Part shown: in pieces, positions 16,423-24,768 of the stretch
Position numbering within the stretch: position 1 is the first letter of the stretch
Layout of the letters: the number at the start of each line of letters is the position of its first letter
From: Spirochaetota bacterium
Lineage (GTDB): Bacteria > Spirochaetota > UBA4802 > UBA5550
Assembly: GCA_017999915.1 (NCBI GenBank)
Contig: JAGNKX010000004.1
Span: 62,001-126,000, forward strand
Length of the DNA: 64,000 bases
Direction: 5' to 3'
Program-made: the position numbers and the translations under genes
Notes under the pieces: model-generated
The model's database searches: none
What the model was told of the DNA's origin: nothing
The model's input: the letters and a program-made list of their open reading frames with translations, nothing else

Positions 16423-16773
16423 CTACTGTGAGCCGCCCTCGGGCTTGCTGCTGCTGCTGCCCGGCTTTGCTTCCCTGGCTTCGGTTTTTACTTTTTCTAT
16501 CTCGGCCTTCTTGTCTTCTATCTTTTTGACCAGCGACGCGACCTTGTCGTGGAACTCCTTCACCTTGACGTCGGCGCAGTCGATGCTTGAGGCGCCACCG
16601 TCTATCTTCTCGATGATATATCTTCCCAGTTCTTTTTCGGCGATGCCCTGGTCGATTTTCAGACGTTTTATATCGAGATTTAGCTTCGCAATTTTCGCGA
16701 GCTCTTCTGTCTTATTGACAATGATTTCGCCGTACTTGACAATGGTGTCACCGGTGTCTTTGAGTATACCCAT
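16423..16773 (-). CDS. Predicted coiled-coil protein, unknown
   Basis: A 116-residue protein I do not recognise. Residues 15-50 and 65-100 are rich in Lys, Glu, Ile and Leu with heptad spacing and should form coiled coils. The end is a disordered Ser/Gly/Glu tail. It has two parts linked by a short GGASSIDCAD segment with the only cysteine. There is no signal peptide or membrane span. It is the first gene of the apparent series ending in rnr and the LigD-like gene. Confidence 0.75.
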   Translation of the reverse strand: MGILKDTGDTIVKYGEIIVNKTEELAKIAKLNLDIKRLKIDQGIAEKELGRYIIEKIDGGASSIDCADVKVKEFHDKVASLVKKIEDKKAEIEKVKTEAREAKPGSSSSKPEGGSQ

Positions 16774-16934
16774 GATTGTCTCCCCTTTTATTTGATACTA
16801 TGTAAATACAAAAATTATGGTTAATTGTCAATATAAATTAGGAAATAAAAAATCCGCCGATCAAAACGAATAACTTTTCAAAAAAATTAATGTAACAATA
16901 TGCGTTCTGACAGGCGGTATTTTTAGATGAGGGA

Positions 16935-17969
16935 TTACACCTTGGAAGCCAGAACCTTCTGAGCTTCTTTTGCTTCCTTTGCTATCCGCTCGATGATCTG
17001 CTTCACCGTCGGGGTATCGTGGATGATGCCCGTAACCTGGCCGATGGGAAGAACGCCCTTTTTATTGTCGCCGTCAATGGTGCCCACCTTGAATGCCTCA
17101 AAGCCTATGGCCATCCGCGCCATCTGCATTGATCTCTGGAACCCCATGAACATTATGCCGATTGCCAGCTTGAGCCACGGGAATCCGAGGAGCTTCGCTA
17201 TTTTTCGTGACATGAGGAGCGAGGTCAGGGGATTCAGCTTTTTCTTCATGAGGCGCAGGGACCCCGTCGATTTCATGAACCGCGCGGGAAGACCGTCGAC
17301 CTTGTCGGTGTAAATGGTGCTGTAGACATCGGTCTCGTTGCTGATGGCTTTCTGCGACGGATGGACTGGACTTTCTACCGAGTTCATGAACCGCGTCCCC
17401 ATGGAGATGCCGTCGGCGCCGAGGAGCAGGGCGGCCGCGAGGCCCCGGCCATCGGCAAAACCGCCCGCAGCGATGACGGGGATCTTGACAGCGTCGACGA
17501 TGCTGGGGATCAGCACCAGGGATGTGACGGCGCCGCCGTGGCCCGCCGCTTCGTGGCCGGTGACGATAAGGGCGTCAGCTCCGTCCTTCTGTGCCGCCAG
17601 GGCGTGCTTCAGCGTTGTCACCGTGGCGATCACCTTCCCGCCGTAGGCATGGACTTCCTTGCATATCCAGTCGCCTTTGCCCAGGGCGTAATTGACGACG
17701 GGAACTTTTTCTTCAATGATGACTTTAGCGTTCCGGTCCGCTCCCGGGAAATAAAGAGTAACGTTGGCGGCAAAGGGGTTCTTGGTTAGCTTCCTGGTGC
17801 GCTGGATGTAATCGCGGGTCTCTTCCGCTTTGAGGATGCCGGTTGCCAGGATCCCGAGACCGCCGGCATTGGCAACGGCCGCCACCAGCTCGGGGGTGCT
17901 GATCCAGCTCATGCCGGAAAGTAGAACCGGGTACTTGATGCCGAATAATTTGGTGATTTGCGTTTTCAT
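16935..17969 (-). CDS. NAD(P)H-dependent flavin oxidoreductase (nitronate monooxygenase / FabK-like)
   Basis: A 344-residue TIM-barrel FMN enzyme. Family features are YPVLLSGMSWISTPELVAAV and NAGGLGILATG at the N-terminus and the catalytic-histidine segment GHEAAGHGG, then FMN phosphate contacts in IPVIAAGGFADGRGLAAAL and LLGADGISMGTRF. Members oxidise nitroalkanes or reduce enoyl-ACP; which applies is not visible. GAGAGG precedes the start. The acyl-CoA dehydrogenase gene lies upstream in the same orientation but is separated by a terminator, so they need not share a transcript. Confidence 0.88.
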   Translation of the reverse strand: MKTQITKLFGIKYPVLLSGMSWISTPELVAAVANAGGLGILATGILKAEETRDYIQRTRKLTKNPFAANVTLYFPGADRNAKVIIEEKVPVVNYALGKGDWICKEVHAYGGKVIATVTTLKHALAAQKDGADALIVTGHEAAGHGGAVTSLVLIPSIVDAVKIPVIAAGGFADGRGLAAALLLGADGISMGTRFMNSVESPVHPSQKAISNETDVYSTIYTDKVDGLPARFMKSTGSLRLMKKKLNPLTSLLMSRKIAKLLGFPWLKLAIGIMFMGFQRSMQMARMAIGFEAFKVGTIDGDNKKGVLPIGQVTGIIHDTPTVKQIIERIAKEAKEAQKVLASKV

Positions 17970-18017
17970 GGATTACCTCTCATGGGATGTGGTAGACGGT
18001 AAGATGTAAAATAAAAT

Positions 18018-18044
18018 CTGCCCGGCATTATAATTGCCGGGCAG
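18018..18044 (-). terminator. Terminator of the acyl-CoA dehydrogenase gene
   Basis: A perfect 10-base stem CTGCCCGGCA (18018-18027) with TGCCGGGCAG (18035-18044) around loop TTATAAT. On the minus strand it is followed by ATTTTATTTTA. It sits 20 bases after the acyl-CoA dehydrogenase stop. Confidence 0.8.
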
Positions 18045-18064
18045 GTGGAAGATCAATCAATTAA

Positions 18065-19216
18065 TTAATATTCGCGGATTACGTTGCTGGCAATGACAAG
18101 CCGCTGGATCTCGGATGTGCCTTCGTATATTTCCGTGATGCGGGCGTCGCGGTAGTGGCGCTCCACGGGGTAGTCCTTGACGTATCCGTAGCCGCCGAAG
18201 ATCTGGATCGCCTTGTGGGTGACCCGGTGCGACATCTCGGACGCGTACAGTTTCGCCATGGCCGCGTATTTTGAATAGCGCTGGCGGTCGCCGGTGCCGA
18301 TGAGGTTGGCTGCCTGGTACACGAGAAGGCGGGCGGCCTCGATTTCAGTAGCCATGTCCGCTATCATCCACTGGATCGCCTGGAAATCGGAGATCGATTT
18401 GCCGAACTGCTTCCGGTCCTTGGCGTACACAACAGCCGCGTCAAGGGCTGCCTGTGCTATTCCCACCGCCTGCGCCGCTATGCCCACGCGGCCTCCGTCG
18501 AGGGTATGCATCGCTATCTTGAAGCCTTCGCCTCGCTTGCCGACCAAGTGGCCTTCGGGAATCTCGCAGTTGTCGAAGACGAGCTCCGTCGTGGAGGAGG
18601 CGCATATGCCGAGCTTGTCTTCGGTCTTTCCGACGCTGAAGCCCGGGGTCCCTTTCTCAATAAGGAAAAAGCTGAGGCCCTTGTGGCCGATGCCCTTGTC
18701 GGTTACGGCCGTAACCACGGCCACCTGGGCGACGCCGCCGTTGGTGATGAAATTCTTCGATCCATTGAGGACCCATTTGCCGTTTTTAAGCTCGGCCGTT
18801 GTCTTGGTCCCTGATGCGTCAGATCCCGCGTCGGGCTCGGTGATGCCGAAGCATCCGATCCATTCGCCGGTTGTAAGCTTGGTAAGATATTTCTGCTTCA
18901 GTTCTTCAGAGGCAAAGTAGTTGATGGGCGAGAGGCAGAGGGAGTTATGGGCGGAAACGATGACCCCGGCTGAAGCGTCGCCCCGGGACACCTCTTCCAC
19001 CGCTATGGCGTAGCTCAGGTAGTCCATGCCTGCGCCATTGTACTTTTCAGGATACACGACGCCCATGACACCCATTTCACCAAGTTTTTTTACGTGTTCA
19101 AATGGGAATTCATGGGTCCTGTCGTAATGCTCCGCCTTGGGCTTCAGGTCGTTTTCAGCGAATTGACGCAGCGTGTCCTTCAGCATCTGTTGTTCTTCGG
19201 TTAAGTTAAAGTTCAT
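18065..19216 (-). CDS. Acyl-CoA dehydrogenase (short-chain/butyryl type)
   Basis: A 383-residue flavoprotein that introduces the alpha-beta double bond in acyl-CoA. The family signatures are CFGITEPDAGSDASGTKT for the FAD-binding middle domain and the C-terminal IYEGTSEIQRLVIA, where the glutamate of YEG is the catalytic base. QIFGGYGYVKDYPVERHYRD precedes it. The position of the base is that of short- and medium-chain enzymes, with butyryl-CoA the likeliest substrate. AAGGGG is six bases before the start. No electron-transfer flavoprotein genes are adjacent. Confidence 0.94.
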   Translation of the reverse strand: MNFNLTEEQQMLKDTLRQFAENDLKPKAEHYDRTHEFPFEHVKKLGEMGVMGVVYPEKYNGAGMDYLSYAIAVEEVSRGDASAGVIVSAHNSLCLSPINYFASEELKQKYLTKLTTGEWIGCFGITEPDAGSDASGTKTTAELKNGKWVLNGSKNFITNGGVAQVAVVTAVTDKGIGHKGLSFFLIEKGTPGFSVGKTEDKLGICASSTTELVFDNCEIPEGHLVGKRGEGFKIAMHTLDGGRVGIAAQAVGIAQAALDAAVVYAKDRKQFGKSISDFQAIQWMIADMATEIEAARLLVYQAANLIGTGDRQRYSKYAAMAKLYASEMSHRVTHKAIQIFGGYGYVKDYPVERHYRDARITEIYEGTSEIQRLVIASNVIREY

Positions 19217-19614
19217 GTCGTACCCCTTGTACAGTAGTTAAATTGCGTTTTTTTTGTGATTGAGACGTTTGAAATCTATATATATTATCATCCCCATACC
19301 AGCTGGAAGTCGATAATCGATGACTTTCAGGCAATGGGTAATAAGGATGTTGTAATCTATTTTTTTAACGGATTGATTTTTGTCAAGGCGAATAAAATAC
19401 TTGAATCCAATGATTATCATCCTTGCTCAATCATATTGCAGACATGGCGCCAAGTCCGCACCATTCCCTTCCGATTTTAGGCGGAGAGGGTAAAATTATC
19501 TTGAAAAATATGATGCCATTGATTCTAATCGCAAAGGTGCCGGGCTTATTTCTTATGTTTTAATGAAAGCTGTGCAATTCCCGGTCATCATTATATGATC
19601 CCCTATGAGGCGGT
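19217..19614. other. Intergenic gap, no gene seen
   Basis: This gap separates the minus-strand acyl-CoA dehydrogenase from the plus-strand lipoprotein series. It is AT-rich near 19240-19280 and 19500-19600. I see no coding reading that resembles a protein and no clear RNA fold. Promoters for both flanking genes should lie here. Confidence 0.5.
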
Positions 19615-20688
19615 ATGAAGAGAATAGTCCCTTTGGTGTTGGTATTGCCGTTGATTTTGACAGGTTGCGCTTTCTGGAAGTCTACTTCCCTAAACTCGAA
19701 ACGTTTGGCCTTTATTCAAAGCGGTTCGAAGCCGGGCCAGGTGATGATAAAGACCGATGAATACGGGTTGGAGGACCTTTCGGTCGGCATAGGCGTGAGC
19801 AAGGGAATGATCTGTGTGGCGGATAATGAATTGCGGCGCGTGCAGATAATGAAATCCAACGGCGACGTGGAGCTTATTATCGGCAATGTAAAAAACCTTA
19901 AAACAAAGGATATTCCAAGCGAAAATTTCAATTTCGGAAGCATCGGGTTTGTCGTACGAGATGATGATGACAATGTCTATATCCAGAACAAATTGTCCCA
20001 TGGCCGGGAAGCGGGCAAGGAAAAAGACTCGGCGATGGACAGCATTGATGTGTTATCGTCTTTTATTCTTGTATTCAACAAGAGCGGCGAGCTTCAGTAC
20101 ACCCTGGGTCAAAAGGGGACTCCCGATACGCCATTCTCGCATATAGAGCGGCTATATATAGATTCCAAGGACCGCCTCTTTGTGATTACCCGTTCCATCG
20201 AGTCATGGAGCGTTTTCCGTTTCAAGGGAAAAAACAGGGACTATTTAATGAATCTCGGAAACCTCAACCTGAAGGAACGCGAGGAAGGCAACGTATACGA
20301 AGGGAAGATAGACAACGTCAAGGTGTATTCTTCCGGCGACAAGATACTTATTTCGGTATCGTATTACCATGGCACCAGGCTCAAATATATCAAGATCTTT
20401 GAATATTCAATTCCCGAAGGGAAAATATCGAAGACCATCATGATGATCCCTGATCCGAAAAATGTTCTATTCGATATTATTGACGACAAGTACGTCTATC
20501 TCTGGAACGTGAGCAATGACGAGGTAAAATACGAGGTTGCCAACCTCGACGGAACAATCGTCAATAATGTCTATCTGAAAACGGAGCACAAGCGAAATTA
20601 TTATTCACGCATCATTCTGGATGATACCGGCAAGCTGTATTCATATAACATCCTTAAAAACGGAGTTGAGATACTAAGGTGGGAGTAA
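19615..20688 (+). CDS. Lipoprotein, predicted beta-propeller, unknown
   Basis: A 357-residue exported protein. The signal peptide ends in the lipobox LILTGC. The mature part has repeated strands of the kind found in six-bladed propellers (GMICVADNELRRVQIM, YIDSKDRLFVITRS, VFNKSGELQYTLGQKGTPD). It somewhat recalls a lipoprotein family of Leptospira; that is from memory and not tested. It is four bases before the NAD(P)HX repair gene, so they are co-transcribed, with no obvious functional link. An envelope role is likely. Confidence 0.75.
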   Translation: MKRIVPLVLVLPLILTGCAFWKSTSLNSKRLAFIQSGSKPGQVMIKTDEYGLEDLSVGIGVSKGMICVADNELRRVQIMKSNGDVELIIGNVKNLKTKDIPSENFNFGSIGFVVRDDDDNVYIQNKLSHGREAGKEKDSAMDSIDVLSSFILVFNKSGELQYTLGQKGTPDTPFSHIERLYIDSKDRLFVITRSIESWSVFRFKGKNRDYLMNLGNLNLKEREEGNVYEGKIDNVKVYSSGDKILISVSYYHGTRLKYIKIFEYSIPEGKISKTIMMIPDPKNVLFDIIDDKYVYLWNVSNDEVKYEVANLDGTIVNNVYLKTEHKRNYYSRIILDDTGKLYSYNILKNGVEILRWE

Positions 20689-20692
20689 TTCC

Positions 20693-22234
20693 ATGAAGGT
20701 TGTGACCTCTTCTGAAATGCAGGCTATTGACCGGATTACCATTCAGGAGCTGGGGATCCCCGGGGATGTGCTGATGGGGATGGCCGGCAGGTCAGTCGCG
20801 GAAACAATAAGATATGAATGTCCTCGCATGAAAAAGGCCGCCGTGTTCGCCGGGACCGGCAATAACGGCGGTGATGGGTTCGTGATTTCCTATTTCCTCA
20901 CCCAATACGGTACGCAGACGGATGTTTTCCTTGTGGGAGATGAAAGCAAAATATCCGATACATCGCGGGTCTATTTCAATCTCTGCAAAAAAAGCGGGAT
21001 ACCGATCGGCTCGGTACGGTCAGGTCTTGAACTGGATGACTATGACTGCGTTATCGATGCCATTCTAGGCACAGGGTTTGCCGGAGCCGTGCGAGGCGAG
21101 GCCGCCGAAGTAATACGTATGATCAATGATTCTGATTCCTTTGTCGTATCCGTGGATATACCCAGCGGCCTCGGTTCGGACGGCGCCGCTCCTGAAAGCG
21201 AGGCTGTCATGGCGGATCTGACGGTGACCATCGGGCTGCCGAAGATATCCCTGGTCACATATCCCGGCAAGGAATACGCCGGAACAATGCGGGTCGTTGA
21301 TATCGGTTTTCCCAGAAAGCTCACGGAATCGGAAGACCTGAAGACAGAGCTTATCGACGGCGGATTCTTTTCGAAGCATGGCATCAGGGAAATAGAGTCC
21401 GAATATTGCTCAGGACCGGATTCCCACAAGGGAGCGAGGGGGCACCTCCTCATCATCGGCGGTTTTGACGGCATGGAAGGCGCCGCGATGCTGGCCGCAT
21501 CGGCGGCCTTTGAAACGGGCATCGGCCTTGTGACGCTCCTTACCACTGGAGCGGCACGGCCGCTGATCGCAGGGAAAATACCGGAGTTGATGACTATGGC
21601 CCTGCCCGAAGGCCTTGAGGAAGCGGCCGAGGCGGTTAGGTCATTACTTGGCGCAAGGAGATGGAACGCCATTCTTATCGGTCCCGGACTGGGAAGGTCG
21701 GAATATTCCCGCGTGGTGGCCGAAACGGTGTTTGCGGCCGCGGCAGGATGCGGAACCGGACGGATCCTTGTTGACGGTGATGGCCTCTTTCACCTGGGAG
21801 ATTATGTGAAAAAAGAGCGTTTGGACGCCGCGGTCGAATGGATCATAACGCCGCATTTTCTCGAAGCTTCAAGGATATCCGGAATGTCCGTTGATGATAT
21901 AAAAAAGAACAGGTATGGTTCGGCGGGAATGATTTCGCATGAGCTTTCCTGTGCGGTTCTCCTCAAGGGGCCGGCCACAATCGTGGCCGGGGGCGGGCGA
22001 CGGTATGTCAACACAACCGGGTGCGCGGCCCTGGGAACGGCCGGGTCCGGCGATGTCCTGTCAGGCATCATCGGATCCCTGCTGATGAGACGGATGCCGG
22101 CCGTCCATGCCGCCGCCTGCGGGGCCTGGATCCACGGCCGGGCTGCAGAATTGCATTGTTCCGAGAATAATACGGATATCCTGAGATCATCGGATATTAT
22201 TTCCTTCGTACGCGCCGCCAAACAACAGATGTAA
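20693..22234 (+). CDS. nnr: Bifunctional NAD(P)H-hydrate epimerase / dehydratase
   Basis: A 513-residue metabolite-repair enzyme. The N-terminal YjeF epimerase domain (to about residue 215) shows AGTGNNGGDGFVISYFL and VDIPSGL. The C-terminal ADP-dependent (S)-NAD(P)HX dehydratase domain, of ribokinase-like fold, shows GARGHLLIIGG, the Gly-rich GPGLGRS and the catalytic GTAGSGDVLSGIIGSLL. Both active regions look intact. It restores hydrated NADH and NADPH. It sits four bases after the propeller lipoprotein and nine bases before the cysteine-cluster gene. Confidence 0.94.
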   Translation: MKVVTSSEMQAIDRITIQELGIPGDVLMGMAGRSVAETIRYECPRMKKAAVFAGTGNNGGDGFVISYFLTQYGTQTDVFLVGDESKISDTSRVYFNLCKKSGIPIGSVRSGLELDDYDCVIDAILGTGFAGAVRGEAAEVIRMINDSDSFVVSVDIPSGLGSDGAAPESEAVMADLTVTIGLPKISLVTYPGKEYAGTMRVVDIGFPRKLTESEDLKTELIDGGFFSKHGIREIESEYCSGPDSHKGARGHLLIIGGFDGMEGAAMLAASAAFETGIGLVTLLTTGAARPLIAGKIPELMTMALPEGLEEAAEAVRSLLGARRWNAILIGPGLGRSEYSRVVAETVFAAAAGCGTGRILVDGDGLFHLGDYVKKERLDAAVEWIITPHFLEASRISGMSVDDIKKNRYGSAGMISHELSCAVLLKGPATIVAGGGRRYVNTTGCAALGTAGSGDVLSGIIGSLLMRRMPAVHAAACGAWIHGRAAELHCSENNTDILRSSDIISFVRAAKQQM

Positions 22235-22243
22235 CAGGTAATC

Positions 22244-22630
22244 ATGAAAAAAAAGAATGAACAATTCATACCTCCCTGCGGAGATTGCGGGGGAAGGTGC
22301 TGCAAGTATACCGCCATAGAAATTGACAGGCCCACGTCGAAAAATGACTACGACAATATCCGTTGGTACCTGTCCCATGAAAACGTCCATGTGTTCGTGG
22401 ATCATGATAAAAAGTGGCATGTAGAATTCAGAAGCCCCTGTGAGAATCTCGGCCCGGAAAACAGGTGCCTTATATACGAAATTCGTCCCAGGATATGCCG
22501 CAATCACGGCAATCTCGAAGAGGAATGCGAATATTTTGACTCACCCTATCTCCATTATTTTTCGACACGCATTGAATTCGAAAACTTTCTGGATAAGAAA
22601 TCGATTCAATGGCGTTTTAAGAAAAAATAG
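22244..22630 (+). CDS. YkgJ-type cysteine-cluster protein
   Basis: A 128-residue protein with the Fe-S or zinc cysteine pattern of the YkgJ/Fli-type cluster family. The cysteines are in PPCGDCGGRCCKYT, FRSPCENLGPENRC, RPRICRNHG and EEECEYF. The family usually holds one metal cluster; the function is unknown. It is nine bases after nnr and looks co-transcribed with it. Confidence 0.85.
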   Translation: MKKKNEQFIPPCGDCGGRCCKYTAIEIDRPTSKNDYDNIRWYLSHENVHVFVDHDKKWHVEFRSPCENLGPENRCLIYEIRPRICRNHGNLEEECEYFDSPYLHYFSTRIEFENFLDKKSIQWRFKKK

Positions 22631-22814
22631 CATTTCATCGTTGAATTGTTTCTTTTATTTAATCGTTTTAGACAAGCGTAAAAATATGATCTATTTGATT
22701 GATGATCAAGTTTTTTACTTGCGCTTTTTTATGAATGGTATTCATTATTACTTACGATGAGTATATTCGGCATACAGAATAAAAAAACCGCCTTACAACT
22801 TGATAATTAATAAT

Positions 22815-22848
22815 GTGCCCCCTGTCGCCTTCGGCGGCGGGGGGACAC
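22815..22848. repeat. Strong GC-rich hairpin
   Basis: GTGCCCCCTGTCGCC folds on GGCGGC...GGGGGACAC around a TTC loop, with one bulge. It lies between the YkgJ gene and the outer-membrane protein gene. A weak T tract follows after some bases, so it could be a terminator of the nnr operon. The rest of 22631-22921 shows no gene. Confidence 0.5.
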
Positions 22849-22921
22849 GTGAATAATTATAAAAAAAGTTTTGCATAGAGTCTAGCAGTCATTAGTTTCA
22901 ACAAATATTAAGGAGGCCTTT

Positions 22922-24325
22922 ATGATGCGAACATTTTTCGTGCTTGTAAGTCTTATCTTAATTACTCTCTTTGCAGCACCCGCCTTTACTCAAGAAAAAG
23001 AAATCAAAGATGTTGAAACTGATATTATGACTCCAAAGGAAAAAATAAGAGAATACCAGCATGTGCTTGTATTGGGAGTCAACCAGCCCTTCAGCAAGGG
23101 ATACGATAAATATTCACCGCTGTTTTTTTATGCCTGGTTCGGCGATAATTTTAAAAACAAAGACCTTTACATGCAGTTCACCTTGACCACCACCAGGGTG
23201 TTTTATATTGCGGCATTTAAGAACGACAGGATCTACGCGGGGGTAAAACCGCTCCTCGAGCATTCAACCTATTCCGCGTGGAGATCGTACAACCGTGGAA
23301 CAAACGATACTCCGCGTCAGTTCGGCGGCAATAACGCCGGTGTAGGATTGTTCTTTCAGTATAACTGGCTCCGTATCCTGTCCACGAAAATCACCTATCA
23401 TACCTCGTACCATTTTTACAGGATGGTCCTCCTAACTGAAAACGATAACAAGTATCCCAACATGCCGAAGCGTCACTGGCAGGTTAAGCCGGGGTTCGAA
23501 ATACTCATCTCCGACGTGAAAGAATCGAGCCTGGGAAGGGTAAAGCACGGCTACCTGTTTCGCGGAGAATACCAGTATGCCCACCGCATAGGCTATGGCA
23601 CCTGGTACGATTATGACAGGCTCTGGTTCCATGAAAAGCTGAACGGACATTGGGCGCCGCCGACGGGCATGACCGAAGGGGTCTGGTACAAGTCCAAAGT
23701 TCATGATACGCATCGCCTCTATTTCAATGTCGGGGCATATTACAATTTCAAGCATGATATCAATCTCCAGTTTGAATTGTACGGCGGCTATTTCAAGGGA
23801 CTCGACAGGAACAATGCAGAGCAGATCGGCTACATGCAGCAGGACCACGCCATAATGCCAGGATACGCCAGCACGGAATTCTATCACAATTTCTATACGA
23901 TAGCCCGTCTCTAGCTCGGCATACCGCTCAAATTCTGGGACGCAAGGATACAACCGGGGTATAATGTCCTGTACATGCCGAAAACCAATGAAGTCGTCGG
24001 TGTCGGTAATGGTTTTTATGCCGCCGGAAGGGGGGCGCTGCTGTCATATCATCATCTCGCTTTGAACGGCTATCCGCGTAGATTCTATTCCAGCGTGTCG
24101 TGCTCCTTATCCATGCGCCTGGGGAATCTCGTTCCGATATTCCTAGATTATGCCTATGGCTGGGACGCGGTCAGGTCGAGATCGTCGGTCAAGATGTACA
24201 TGAACAGGCTGGAGCGGGGATGTCATGAGATACAGGTGCTTGTAGTTGCCGCTTTCGGCAGTAACATAGAAAAGAAAGAAGATGAAAAAGAAGAAAAAAA
24301 GGAAGGAAAGAAGGGCAGGGGTTAA
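22922..24325 (+). pseudogene. Outer-membrane protein interrupted by in-frame TAG
   Basis: The gene starts at ATG 22922 behind a strong AGGAGG. The product has a signal peptide (FAAPAFTQ end) and then many alternating Tyr/Phe-rich strands suited to a beta-barrel. The frame meets TAG at 23912-23914 after 330 residues and then continues open for 136 more codons to 24325. The continuation is also barrel-like (GIPLKFWDARIQPGYNVLY) and ends in a Lys/Glu-rich tail. I read this as one gene with a nonsense codon, one base from CAG, TGG, TAC or TAT. The alternatives are a real 330-residue protein, a sequencing error, or suppression. The family is not recognised. Confidence 0.7.
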
Positions 24326-24541
24326 ATAGAGAAAAACCTATGCCGTCGACCAGGTCCCGTTTCGCCCGGTCGGCGGCACTAGGGACATAATTATCGCCCG
24401 GGATGCTTTTTTTTAATAGAGCATGCCAGTATATGGGCACTTTCCGCTGAATCAGCTGATAATCCTACAAACCACATATTTTGTCCTACAGAAAAAAAAG
24501 AGTAACGACCAAGCATTAATCAGACAACCTCTGATAGACAG

Positions 24542-24560
24542 AATAATGATAATCATGTAT
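24542..24560. promoter_or_regulatory. Fur-box-like sequence
   Basis: Aligned to the 19-base Fur consensus, positions 2 to 15 match without a gap, including TAATGATAATCAT. The last four positions differ. It lies over 200 bases from the next start codon, so a regulatory role is uncertain. A Fur-family regulator is encoded elsewhere in this window. Confidence 0.3.
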
Positions 24561-24583
24561 TATAAATACAAGATTAACTAACA

Positions 24584-24617
24584 GTAATTAGTGATCAGAA
24601 GACAGATCACTAATTAC
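24584..24617. repeat. 13-base perfect inverted repeat
   Basis: GTAATTAGTGATC and GATCACTAATTAC flank the 8-base spacer AGAAGACA. It could be an operator or an RNA hairpin. No T tract follows, so a terminator is less likely. Confidence 0.6.
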
Positions 24618-24639
24618 AACAATTTCTTCATAAATCCAC

Positions 24640-24661
24640 ACCCCCTTGGCAACAAGGGGGT
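24640..24661. repeat. Hairpin with GCAA tetraloop
   Basis: ACCCCCTTG pairs with CAAGGGGGT around a GCAA loop, a stable GNRA type. It is followed by a C-rich run that could compete for the G strand. It may be a terminator or structured leader. Confidence 0.5.
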
Positions 24662-24744
24662 CCCCCCTCCCTCCAGCAGTATAAATGATGGGCCGAAATG
24701 CTGAAATCCTTCATTTTAGTATATGTATATGTGTAAAGATATTC

Positions 24745-24760
24745 AATCGGAATTCCGATT
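24745..24760. promoter_or_regulatory. 16-base perfect palindrome before the M23 gene
   Basis: AATCGGAATTCCGATT reads the same on both strands. It ends eight bases before the ATG at 24769, where a ribosome site would be expected and none is obvious. A repressor could bind there, or the RNA hairpin could control translation. Confidence 0.4.
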
Positions 24761-24768
24761 TTTAAAAT

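Larger units (their letters stand above)
24326..24768. other. Intergenic gap with several inverted repeats and a Fur-box-like site
   Basis: No gene is seen in this gap. It holds a run of 14 bases (24543-24556) matching the core of the Fur consensus, a 13-base perfect inverted repeat (24584-24596 and 24605-24617), a GNRA-loop hairpin (24640-24661) and a 16-base palindrome just before the next start (24745-24760). See the separate entries. Confidence 0.55.

Noticed and set aside
16855-16925. Terminator formed by TCCGCC and GGCGGT
   Set aside because: The arms are about 50 bases apart with no inner pairing, so a terminator hairpin is unlikely.
23912-23914. TAG as pyrrolysine codon
   Set aside because: No pyl genes or PYLIS-like context seen and the protein is not a methyltransferase; a nonsense change is simpler.
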